Below, piece by piece: positions 56,204 to 64,000 of a stretch of 64,000 nt of DNA. The DNA lies in the NCBI RefSeq assembly GCF_900452385.1, contig NZ_UGOA01000001.1, positions 753,501 to 817,500 of the forward strand. The letters are read 5' to 3'. Below the pieces are notes generated by a model. It had not been told where the DNA came from, ran no database searches, and saw only the letters and a program-made list of their open reading frames with translations. The position numbers and the translations under genes were made by a program. Positions within the stretch are counted from its first letter, which is position 1, and each line of letters opens with the position of its first letter. Origin of the DNA: Legionella donaldsonii. Lineage in GTDB: Bacteria > Pseudomonadota > Gammaproteobacteria > Legionellales > Legionellaceae.

Positions 56204-56960
56204 AAATAGCAACCGAAGCCATCAATAAAAAGCCAATAATGACAAAGCTGAAATCACGCAGATTACAGCAGCGCTCAACCATGACGCAACGCTCCAGGCC
56301 ATGCAGGGTACCGAGGTAGAGAAAGGTTCCTGCTGAGGCAGCAATGAGGATTGGATCAAAGAGGGAATTTGTTTCTACCCCATGGCCAAAATACCAGCCA
56401 AAGAAAATACCGAGAGGAGTCATAAGACTAAAGCTGATGAAAAATGCGAGACTTTGTGCTCTGCTTAATGAGCTTTTAGTCAATTGAACCGCGATTGCAA
56501 AACTCTCAGCCCATTTATGAGTGATGATTGCCAGAAACAGCATGATGATCATGGAGTTGCTTTCATTCAACCCCAAGGCTGCACCAAGCATGATAGAGTG
56601 AACGGAAAGCATGCCCCAAGCCATGATAGCGAAGGCCGGATGGCTTGCATCATGATGGTGATACAATTCTTTGCCTAAATGCTCAAACCATAAAAAAATC
56701 AGGAACACTGCACCCGTGATAATGTAAGCAAAGGGATAATGGTAACCCATCTCATGAAACAAACTGCTTGATTCAGGGAGCATATGTAAGAGGCCTGCAC
56801 CAAGGAAAACGCCTGTTGCCAGAGTTTCACCAATTGGAAAATCAACGTGATGTTCTTCATCTTTACCTTGTTTTCGCTTTTTAAAGGGGTACCAGCCTGC
56901 AAGTAAGATGACTATAAAAATAGCTAAAGCAAAGATTATTTTTAAAGTGGCCACAGCCAT
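56196..56960 (-). CDS. ZIP-family metal transporter
   Basis: The 254 residues have about eight membrane helices, with LGAGLLHMLPES and the metal-site helices HKWAESFAIAVQL and LHGLERCVM carrying the usual His and Glu residues. A histidine-rich loop (HHHDASH) lies between helices 3 and 4. ZIP proteins import Zn, Mn or Fe; which metal is not clear. It ends overlapping maf and follows the dehydrogenase gene by 13 bases, next to a CDF exporter two genes upstream. Confidence 0.92.
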   Translation of the reverse strand: MAVATLKIIFALAIFIVILLAGWYPFKKRKQGKDEEHHVDFPIGETLATGVFLGAGLLHMLPESSSLFHEMGYHYPFAYIITGAVFLIFLWFEHLGKELYHHHDASHPAFAIMAWGMLSVHSIMLGAALGLNESNSMIIMLFLAIITHKWAESFAIAVQLTKSSLSRAQSLAFFISFSLMTPLGIFFGWYFGHGVETNSLFDPILIAASAGTFLYLGTLHGLERCVMVERCCNLRDFSFVIIGFLLMASVAIYV

Positions 56961-56973
56961 AATGTTTTATCCT

Positions 56974-57936
56974 CTATGAAAGCTGAACGACGTTAATAGG
57001 TTTTTGAGCAAGGAAGTGAATAATATTTTCACAAACTATATTTAGCAAGCGTTTTCTTGCAGCCACACTGGCCCAAGCAATATGAGGCGTGATAATACAG
57101 TTTTTTATACCGAGTAAAGGATTGTCCGTTGCAGGCGGTTCCTGACTCAGGACATCCAGGTAGGCCGCTGCAATACCTTTTTGTTTTAAGGATTCAGCCA
57201 AAGCCGCTTCGTCGATTAATCCTCCACGTCCTGTGTTAATCAGGATACTGTTTTTCTTCATTAGCGGAAGGGTATTGCGATTGATAATGTGTTGAGTCGC
57301 TTCTGTTAGAGGGCAGTGTAGGCTTAAGACATCGCTTTGTTCCAGGAGTGTGGTAAAGGAAACTGAGGTTACCAGATTGTCGCTAAAAGGTTTTGGTTTA
57401 TGAGCAATGACCTTCATTCCCAGGACCTGCGCGATAGCAGCTACTTTTTGTGCCACTTTACCGTAACCCAGCAAACCTAAAGTCATGCCCGCCAATTCCG
57501 TAATTGGATTAAGCCAATAGGCAAAAAAAGGTTGTTTTTGCCAATCTCCCTGTTGGATGGAGTGATTGTGGGCTTCAACCTGATTGGTATGTGTTAATAG
57601 TAAGGCAATCACATGTTGGGCAACACTATTGGTGCTGTAATCAGGAATATTAGTGACGACAATACCTCGTTTTGTTGCGGCTGCGATATCAATATTGTCT
57701 ACTCCAGTCGCTGTTTCACCAATATAACGAAGCTTAGGTAATTGTGAAAAGTGGGAATCATTTAATTTAATCTTATTAGTAATAATAATGTCCGCATCTC
57801 TTGCACGTTCGAGTACTTGTTCAGCTGTAGTTTGATCATAAAGACTCACTTCACCGAGTTCATATAAATTATCTAAACCTAATCCATCATTAATCAGGGG
57901 TTTAGTATCAAGGAAGACAATATTAGGCTTTTTCAT
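56974..57936 (-). CDS. D-2-hydroxyacid dehydrogenase (glycerate dehydrogenase-like)
   Basis: The 320-residue NAD(P)-dependent enzyme has the nucleotide motif GLLGYGKVAQKV near 154-165 and the catalytic Arg (NTGRGGLIDE), Glu (LDVLSQEPP) and His (TPHIAWAS). The pattern is closest to HprA hydroxypyruvate reductase; substrate is inferred only. It overlaps the CDF gene upstream by 14 bases. Confidence 0.9.
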   Translation of the reverse strand: MKKPNIVFLDTKPLINDGLGLDNLYELGEVSLYDQTTAEQVLERARDADIIITNKIKLNDSHFSQLPKLRYIGETATGVDNIDIAAATKRGIVVTNIPDYSTNSVAQHVIALLLTHTNQVEAHNHSIQQGDWQKQPFFAYWLNPITELAGMTLGLLGYGKVAQKVAAIAQVLGMKVIAHKPKPFSDNLVTSVSFTTLLEQSDVLSLHCPLTEATQHIINRNTLPLMKKNSILINTGRGGLIDEAALAESLKQKGIAAAYLDVLSQEPPATDNPLLGIKNCIITPHIAWASVAARKRLLNIVCENIIHFLAQKPINVVQLS

Positions 57937-59065
57937 GAGTGATAACTCCCTGTTGACTCAATACACGTACTTGTTTGATTTCTTGATAAGCTTGCAGATC
58001 AGAACTAATACGTCCTTTGAGTGATTCTAATCGAGTACTGTTATTCTTACAGATCAAGTCGATGGTCATTTTGCCATCGAGATAATGGATCGTCCAATCT
58101 TGCAATTCAGGATACTCTAGCTGCCAGGCCCGCAAGAGTTTTTTTTGTAGTACTTTACGGCTTGGCAGATTAAAGGAAGGACAAGTGATTTCATCATCTT
58201 CAGGATCAACATGAACGATAACATCTTTGACCCGCATAAATTGTTTAATCAGGGTTCGATGGACGTGTTGAGCAATATAATGACCTTCCGATACTGAAAT
58301 ATGTGGAGTGACCAAAATATGAACGTCAATCAAGATATCCCCACCCATGAAACGGCTGCGTAACTGATGAATTTTTTCTACCCCATCAACAGCTTGAATA
58401 ATTTGCTCTATTTGAGTTAGCAGTTTGGGATCGACGGCAGTATCGACTAATTCCTTGACACTGTTCCAACCATAACTCCAGCCCATTTTAACGATCATGC
58501 ATCCAACAATAATTGCCGCGATGGCGTCAAGATAGATAAAGCCAGCCAGAGAACCTATTAAACCCAGGGCAACCACGATGGAAGAGGCAGCATCAGAACG
58601 GTGATGCCAAGCATTAGCAAGGACCAGAGCTGATTGAATAGAGGTTCCTACATACCGAGTATAATGAAATAAAATTTCATTGGCGACAATAGATAACAAG
58701 GCAATGGGAAGTGCAATCCAACCTGGTTTATCATGATTACCATGGATGATTTCATCTAAAGAATCCCAGGCAATACCGATCCCTGCCAAGATAAGCAGCA
58801 AGGCCAGAATAAGGGTAGCTGCCGTTTCTATCCGCTGATGGCCATAGGGGTGCGAATCGTCGGCATCTTGACTGCCATATTTGGAAGCAAAGATCACCAT
58901 AAAATCGGTGATGAGATCAGCAAAAGAATGCACACCATCAGCGGCCAAGGCATGTGAGTGATAGAGAAAACCACCAATTAGTTTAATAACGCCCAATACA
59001 GCGTTAGTAAGTGCACCAATAAGCGTGACTTTTTTCGCCTGCCAGTAACGATCCTGTTGTATCAT
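57923..59065 (-). CDS. CDF cation efflux transporter (FieF-like)
   Basis: The 380 residues have six membrane helices. Metal ligands are seen in DGVHSFADLITD and the later HRSDAAS. The C-terminal cytoplasmic ferredoxin-like domain (from about 205) is extended by about 70 residues beyond FieF (300). CDF proteins export Zn, Fe, Mn or Co with proton exchange. Its start overlaps the tusA-like stop by ATGA. Confidence 0.92.
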   Translation of the reverse strand: MIQQDRYWQAKKVTLIGALTNAVLGVIKLIGGFLYHSHALAADGVHSFADLITDFMVIFASKYGSQDADDSHPYGHQRIETAATLILALLLILAGIGIAWDSLDEIIHGNHDKPGWIALPIALLSIVANEILFHYTRYVGTSIQSALVLANAWHHRSDAASSIVVALGLIGSLAGFIYLDAIAAIIVGCMIVKMGWSYGWNSVKELVDTAVDPKLLTQIEQIIQAVDGVEKIHQLRSRFMGGDILIDVHILVTPHISVSEGHYIAQHVHRTLIKQFMRVKDVIVHVDPEDDEITCPSFNLPSRKVLQKKLLRAWQLEYPELQDWTIHYLDGKMTIDLICKNNSTRLESLKGRISSDLQAYQEIKQVRVLSQQGVITHEKA

Positions 59066-59298
59066 TCGCTATCCTTCACTAGTTGTAAAGTAATATGGAT
59101 TTCATCATCCTTGTGTATGCAGTCGATAAGTTGGTGGCCATTAATACGACACCAGCTTGGCAGATCGTGTTGGGCGCCGGGATCGGTTGCAATGATTGTT
59201 AATGTATCACCATGGTTCAGTTTTTTCGCCATGTTTTGTGTTTTTATGACTGGCATAGGGCATAACAAGCGACGAGCATCTAGTTCGAAATGGGGCAT
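59062..59298 (-). CDS. TusA-like sulfur carrier
   Basis: The 78-residue protein has the TusA signature LDARRLLCPMPVIKTQ with the sulfur-carrying Cys in the CPMP motif. The start at 59298 fits the family; the longer frame from 59376 adds an unrelated extension. TusA relays persulfide sulfur for tRNA thiolation and cofactors. It begins seven bases after the PP-loop gene, a likely sulfur-transfer partner, but is not necessarily the canonical tusA. Confidence 0.92.
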   Translation of the reverse strand: MPHFELDARRLLCPMPVIKTQNMAKKLNHGDTLTIIATDPGAQHDLPSWCRINGHQLIDCIHKDDEIHITLQLVKDSE

Positions 59299-59305
59299 AA
59301 CGATC

Positions 59306-60367
59306 TCACAAATACCATTCTTGGGGAATTTCTTCCGCGCGCATCGGTTTAGCCTGTAATATCTGAGTTTGGCCATCCAGATGGTGTAAATCTACTTCAA
59401 TCTGCGGCTCATCACGTCCGGAGCAAAAGCGGCCAGCAATGCGGGCACAAGTAAACAAGTCATCCGCTGTGGGTTGTCCCTCAATTAAAATCATCGGACC
59501 ACGATGTGCACGTATTTGCATATGGATGAATTCTTTGCGATAGCCGGTTAAAAAATTGCTTTCGGCTTCGTCGCGGGCAATGATCATTTTATAATGAGGT
59601 TGGGGACGGATATGCCTGCCTGCTTTTAAAAGAATAATATCTTCCATATCATAATCACGACTGTCACGGTGTTCCCACATATCTCGTAAGCGTCGAGTGT
59701 AATTTTCATCAGTTAATACACAACAACCGCCAGCAGGCTGGGCGAATTCTTCAATGGCCATTGTTGCTGCCAACCCTAACTGTGGTTTTCGATTACGGCC
59801 TTGAAAATCATACAGTTTTTCACGATTAATCCAACCCTCACGTTCTGGCAACGTTGGTGGCAATAACTTCGCACATAAAGGGCGTAATAAACGATCTTCT
59901 GCCCTGGATTCTTCTGCAATAAGGGGCATAGTGGCTTTTCGTTGCGATTTTGGACGTTGACCGACGACTTCACCAGTAATAATGAAGTCAAAATGATTCT
60001 CTATCATCCATTCATGTGCTTGTTGCACCATGAAAATTTTGCAATCCAGGCAAGGATTAATATTTTTGCCATAACCGTGTTTGGGATTCAATAAAACATC
60101 TTTGTAAGGCTCAACGATATCAATAATGTGTAATTTAATGCCGAGTTGCTCTGCAACCCACAGAGCATCATTGCGAAGGGGTTTTGTATTGTTTTTACGA
60201 TTACGGATTGCCGACGTGTGGCCGGAATGGCAAAAACCCGTATAAAAATTGATTCCCTCAACATGAATGCCTTGTTCTTGAACAATTTTAACGGCTAACA
60301 TGGAATCTAAACCACCAGAAATCAAGGCGACTGCTTTACGTTGTGACGACATGGGGTGACCTGACAA
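59306..60367 (-). CDS. PP-loop ATPase of the MnmA/tRNA-thiolation type
   Basis: The 353 residues start with the PP-loop SGGLDS at 17-22, the pyrophosphatase signature of MnmA, ThiI and related enzymes. A Cys pair lies in NPCLDCK. The C-terminal half (EFIHMQIRAHRGPMIL, later an acidic end) does not match true MnmA (tRNA-recognition domain), so the target may differ. Clustered with a TusA-like protein, it is probably a sulfur-transferring adenylase. Annotations of this family as a methyltransferase reflect old naming; I see no such domain. Confidence 0.82.
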   Translation of the reverse strand: MSGHPMSSQRKAVALISGGLDSMLAVKIVQEQGIHVEGINFYTGFCHSGHTSAIRNRKNNTKPLRNDALWVAEQLGIKLHIIDIVEPYKDVLLNPKHGYGKNINPCLDCKIFMVQQAHEWMIENHFDFIITGEVVGQRPKSQRKATMPLIAEESRAEDRLLRPLCAKLLPPTLPEREGWINREKLYDFQGRNRKPQLGLAATMAIEEFAQPAGGCCVLTDENYTRRLRDMWEHRDSRDYDMEDIILLKAGRHIRPQPHYKMIIARDEAESNFLTGYRKEFIHMQIRAHRGPMILIEGQPTADDLFTCARIAGRFCSGRDEPQIEVDLHHLDGQTQILQAKPMRAEEIPQEWYL

Positions 60368-60908
60368 TAAAATGACCAGTATTTTAACCTTTCCCTGCTA
60401 AGGGTCAAGCTCAAGTATTTCAGGGCTTACGCAAACTCCGATCTATTCGTTAAAATTTCATTTTAATTCATATAGTTAGTTTTTATTAAGGCCGTCATTA
60501 AAAGCGAATTTTGCCTTGATCTCGACGTGTTTCATGAGCCTTGTTAGTAAGCAGGAGCAGGTTGGTAAGTTCTGAGGCAGGTAAATGATACGCTTTATTT
60601 TCAAGCTTTTTCCCATCCTGTACACAGGATTATCCACAGATTTTGTGGATAAAAGGAAGCGTTAAATAACTAAAGGAAAAACAATATAAGCCAGTCCCGT
60701 CAAAGATCGATGGCAGAGAAGGGCGCATGACGCGTGTTATTGTGTTAGAAGTAATGAATAAGTTATCCACAGGAATGGCTTGAGGAGACAGCGAAGCCAT
60801 TTCGACTATATTAGCTAAAGAAAAAATGAAAAAACAGTCTTGACTTGGAATATTTTAACTATTTTTACAAAATTTATTGTTGCGAGGAAAAATAGTTTTC
60901 CTGGCGTT
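60368..60908. other. 541-base gap with three perfect DnaA boxes
   Basis: TTATCCACA occurs at 60630-60638 and 60763-60771 on the plus strand, and its reverse complement TGTGGATAA at 60644-60652. The first two face each other 5 bases apart. No gene is seen. recG ends on the right and the PP-loop gene begins on the left, so at least one promoter should lie here. Confidence 0.6.
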
Positions 60909-62981
60909 TTAACCTTGTAAAAATTGTTCAAAATCACCTAACCAGCGCTGAGCAATCGTGCGCGCCAGCTGAGAATTCTCAAGCACTAACTGGTTGGCTA
61001 TCCTTGCTACGACTGGGAAAAAATGTTGATCGCGTTGTAGATTGGCCACTTTAAATTGATGGTAGCCTGTTTGCCGTGTACCCAATATTTCACCGGATCC
61101 ACGCAATTGCAGATCTTTTTCTGCAATGATAAAACCATCACAGGTTGCCCGCATGATGCGTAAACGTTCAGCACCCTGTTGTGAAAGGGGGGACTGGTAA
61201 AGAAGCAGGCAATGAGATTGCGTACTGCCACGTCCCACTCGGCCACGTAATTGATGCAATTGTGAGAGGCCCAGGCGTTCTGCATTTTCAATAATCATTA
61301 AACTGGCTTTAGGGACGTCCACCCCTACTTCAATAACGGTAGTTGCTACCAATAAATCAATTTCTCCCTGTTTAAATGCGGCCATAGTGGCTTCTTTTTC
61401 GATATTTTTCATTCGACCATGAACCAAGCCAACTCGTACATTAGGTAATTGGGCCTGGAGATTTTCGGCCGTGGCAGTTGCTGCCATACACTGTAATTTT
61501 TCCGATTCTTCTATAAGCGTGCATACCCAATAGGCTTGCCGACCATCGGCAATGGCCGACTGTAAGCGGCTGATAACTGGTTCACGTTTTTCCTGACTTA
61601 ATACGGCGGTACTGATCGGCGTACGCCCCGGGGGTAACTCATCAATAATCGATAAATCAAGATGAGCAAATTGAGTCATTGCCAAGGTTCTTGGGATAGG
61701 GGTAGCAGTCATTAGCAGTTGATGAGGATTAAGTGCCGCTTGCTGTCCCTTTTGCTGTAATAATAAGCGTTGCTCGACTCCAAAGCGATGTTGTTCGTCA
61801 ATGATTACCAGACCGAGTTTGGCAAAGAGAACATTCTCTTGAAAGAGGGCATGGGTTCCTATAAGTATTTGGCAGTCATTATTTGCCAGCAATGCCAATG
61901 TTTCCTTGCGTTCACTGGTTTTCATGTTACCGCTGAGCCTACGGCAGCCTATCCCTAGAGGACTAAACCAGGTTTGTAGATTAGCTGCGTGTTGTTCACT
62001 TAACAATTCCGTTGGGGCCATAAACGCCACTTGATAGCCATTCGCAATGGCTTGTAAAGCAGCCATTGCTGCTACCACCGTTTTACCAGAACCCACATCA
62101 CCTTGAACCAGGCGTAACATGGGTTTTGATTGTGATAAATCTTTCGCTATTTCTTCACTGATGCGTTGTTGTGCCGCTGTTAATACAAAGGGTAACTGCT
62201 CAATAAAGCGCGTCTGTAATTCCTGATTTTGGGAAATCAGTGGTGCTGATAACTGGCTTCTATGCTGCCTGGCAAATTGCATGGCCAGGCGCTGCCCCAA
62301 TAACTCATCAAATACCAGACGCTGCAGAGCAGGGTGTGTGCCTTCTTCTAAGGTTTGTAAGGAAATGTCGGGGGGTGGATTATGCAATGTTGTAAGGGCC
62401 TGTGCGAGAGGGTAAAACTGCTGTTGTTGTAGCTCTTCTGTCGTCATCCATTCCAATTCGTCGATGGTTTCTTGGCAGGTTTGCAGGGCTATTTTGACCA
62501 GTTGTCGCAGGCGGCTTTGTGTCAAACCTTGTGTTGAAGGATAAATCGGTGTCAGGGTTTCATCCACTATACAATCTTCTTCATTTGCTAATAATTGGTA
62601 TTCCGGGTGAATCATTTCAAACTTATTAGCAAATTCGCGTACTTCCCCAAAGGCACGTATCAGAGTACATTCTTGCAGTGCTTTGATTTGTTGTTTATTA
62701 AAGTGAAAAAAGCGCAGCTGCAAAATACCGGTTTTATCTTCCACATGGCAATAAAGCATCATGCGCTTGCCATATTTCACCTCTGTTTTGCAGACTCTGC
62801 CAACAATCACAGCCCAGTCATTGGCGCGCAGGTCACGAATGGCTGTAATGCGAGTTCTATCCTGGTAGCGATAGGGTAGATGAAAGAGCAGATCAGCGAC
62901 TGTGGTTATACCACATTTGCTAAGTTTGGCACTCAATGTCGGGCCTACCCCTGCTAAAATTTCACAAGATTGATGTAACAC
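60909..62981 (-). CDS. recG: ATP-dependent DNA helicase RecG
   Basis: RecG remodels stalled forks and Holliday junctions. The 690 residues comprise the wedge domain (about 1-160; GVGPTLSAKLSKCGI), Walker A QGDVGSGKT near 296, IIDEQHRFG (Walker B, DEQH box), TATPIPRTLAM and the TRG-like C-terminus (GRVGRGSTQSHCLL). Size is normal. Start at 62981 fits the family. Confidence 0.97.
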   Translation of the reverse strand: MLHQSCEILAGVGPTLSAKLSKCGITTVADLLFHLPYRYQDRTRITAIRDLRANDWAVIVGRVCKTEVKYGKRMMLYCHVEDKTGILQLRFFHFNKQQIKALQECTLIRAFGEVREFANKFEMIHPEYQLLANEEDCIVDETLTPIYPSTQGLTQSRLRQLVKIALQTCQETIDELEWMTTEELQQQQFYPLAQALTTLHNPPPDISLQTLEEGTHPALQRLVFDELLGQRLAMQFARQHRSQLSAPLISQNQELQTRFIEQLPFVLTAAQQRISEEIAKDLSQSKPMLRLVQGDVGSGKTVVAAMAALQAIANGYQVAFMAPTELLSEQHAANLQTWFSPLGIGCRRLSGNMKTSERKETLALLANNDCQILIGTHALFQENVLFAKLGLVIIDEQHRFGVEQRLLLQQKGQQAALNPHQLLMTATPIPRTLAMTQFAHLDLSIIDELPPGRTPISTAVLSQEKREPVISRLQSAIADGRQAYWVCTLIEESEKLQCMAATATAENLQAQLPNVRVGLVHGRMKNIEKEATMAAFKQGEIDLLVATTVIEVGVDVPKASLMIIENAERLGLSQLHQLRGRVGRGSTQSHCLLLYQSPLSQQGAERLRIMRATCDGFIIAEKDLQLRGSGEILGTRQTGYHQFKVANLQRDQHFFPVVARIANQLVLENSQLARTIAQRWLGDFEQFLQG

Positions 62982-63040
62982 AGTATGATTTGTAAGAAAA
63001 AAAACTCATAATAGCAGAAAATAAGTTACTGTTGACCTTT

Positions 63041-64000
63041 ATGACTATAAATGCTGGAACAAGGGTTCGTACCGTTACATTTGCAGCCAGTTTGATTTTA
63101 GTATCGATCATCGGCTATTTGCTTATTGCTGGTCGCAGTTTATTAATTCCTATCGTTATTGCAGTCTTTATCTGGCACCTGTTAAACACAATCCATAACG
63201 CTGTGCAGCGGACGCCTTTTGTTGGTCCCCGGTTACCTAATTGGCTTAGTATGGTATTGGCGTTATTGGTAGTAGCACTTCTGGTAAAGATTCTCATTGA
63301 TATTATTAGTAATAATGTCAATGACGTGATTGCGGCTTCCTCTCGTTATCAGGAGAATTTGACTAATATTTTTAATAGGGTGGATGAGCGTTTTCATATT
63401 AAAACCCTGGCAAATGTGGATGGTTTTATACGTGGTCTTAGTTTGCAGGGTATTTTAGTCAACATTTACGGTGTTTTTACCACTATCACAGGCTCTGCCG
63501 TTTTAATCGCTCTCTATGTCATTTTTTTATTTGTAGAACAACATTTTTTCACTCAAAAGCTGGACGCTCTTTTTCCTCAGGCTGGCCATCGCCAATTGGT
63601 CAATAACATCATTACCCACATTGTAAAGGATACCCAAACCTATTTGGGTTTAAAAACCCTGTTAAGTATACTTACAGCAACGACGAGTTGGATTATTATG
63701 AAATGCGTCGGTTTGGATTTTGCAGAATTCTGGGCCTTACTTATTTTTTTCTTAAATTTTATTCCCAATATTGGTGCTATCCTCGCGACAGCTTTTCCTG
63801 CCTTATTGGCGCTAATTCAATTTCAAAGTTGGCTGCCTTTTATAATCATTACTTCAGGCCTTGTCGCCATACAGTTTATTGTTGGTAATCTTGTTGAACC
63901 ACGCTTTTTAGGAAAATCATTAAATTTAAGTGCTCTGGTCATTTTATTTGCCTTGGCTTTATGGGGGGCTGTCTGGGGTGTTTTAGGCATGTTTCTTTCG
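63041..64000 (+). CDS. AI-2E/PerM-family permease (partial, runs off the window)
   Basis: The frame starts at ATG 63041 and stays open to the right edge (320 codons visible). It has about eight membrane helices and FFLNFIPNIGAILATAFP, the family signature, with GNLVEPRFLGKSLNLS near the visible end. These proteins are putative transporters (TqsA/PerM); substrate unknown. There is no clear ribosome-binding site, and the shorter frame at 63688 is a shadow. It is divergent from recG. Confidence 0.9.
   Translation, partial: MTINAGTRVRTVTFAASLILVSIIGYLLIAGRSLLIPIVIAVFIWHLLNTIHNAVQRTPFVGPRLPNWLSMVLALLVVALLVKILIDIISNNVNDVIAASSRYQENLTNIFNRVDERFHIKTLANVDGFIRGLSLQGILVNIYGVFTTITGSAVLIALYVIFLFVEQHFFTQKLDALFPQAGHRQLVNNIITHIVKDTQTYLGLKTLLSILTATTSWIIMKCVGLDFAEFWALLIFFLNFIPNIGAILATAFPALLALIQFQSWLPFIIITSGLVAIQFIVGNLVEPRFLGKSLNLSALVILFALALWGAVWGVLGMFLS

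Overview
The window looks like a Legionella or close Legionellales chromosome. The proteins read as gamma-proteobacterial, an orphan IcmL/DotI-like protein is present, several proteins of unknown family carry acidic C-termini, and the base composition is modest. The species cannot be named from sequence alone. From memory (not checked), the tRNA-Pro/ispB junction is an integration site for conjugative islands in L. pneumophila.

Positions 1-16300 are the distal part of an F-type (type IV-A) conjugation operon in almost the F-plasmid order: traW, traU, trbC, traN, traF, trbB, traH, an unknown membrane protein, traG, a small membrane protein where F has its entry-exclusion gene, traD and a TrwC-sized MOBF relaxase (traI). 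Most of these genes overlap or nearly touch. Positions 16300-27115 are an AT-rich accessory segment. It holds a Sel1-repeat protein, two unknown membrane proteins, a trypsin-like protease, an IS3/IS407-type insertion sequence that has cut off the start of a PIN-domain gene, a DUF3644 protein, YheU, a LuxR-sensor-like protein without a DNA-binding domain, an MFS transporter with a DUF4286 partner, and an AlpA/excisionase-like regulator. The segment ends at the 3' end of a tRNA-Pro(CGG) gene, as expected for an integrated element. No integrase is inside the window.

Positions 27193-48395 are mostly core chromosome: ispB, a GGDEF protein, ychF-pth-rplY, rplU-rpmA-obgE, cinA, an mscS-type channel, ispA-xseB, radA, an M13 metallopeptidase and a ClC-type channel. 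Scattered among these are Legionella-style genes, notably a calpain-like cysteine protease (29911-31194) with a Cys/His/Asn triad and an acidic tail that suggests a secreted effector.

Positions 48600-54300 are a leucine biosynthesis operon. Its first gene fuses a 2-isopropylmalate synthase catalytic module, without the leucine-sensing C-terminal domain, to a complete branched-chain aminotransferase. leuC, leuD and leuB follow with overlaps. Upstream lie two tandem leucine-rich leader peptides and a strong terminator hairpin, so control appears to have moved from allosteric feedback to transcription attenuation. The fusion supplies the first and last steps of leucine synthesis, and leuCD and leuB the steps between.

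The right end holds a patatin-like phospholipase, a tightly packed six-gene unit (PP-loop ATPase, TusA-like protein, CDF and ZIP metal transporters, 2-hydroxyacid dehydrogenase, Maf), a gap with three perfect DnaA boxes, recG, and an AI-2E/PerM-family permease that runs off the window.
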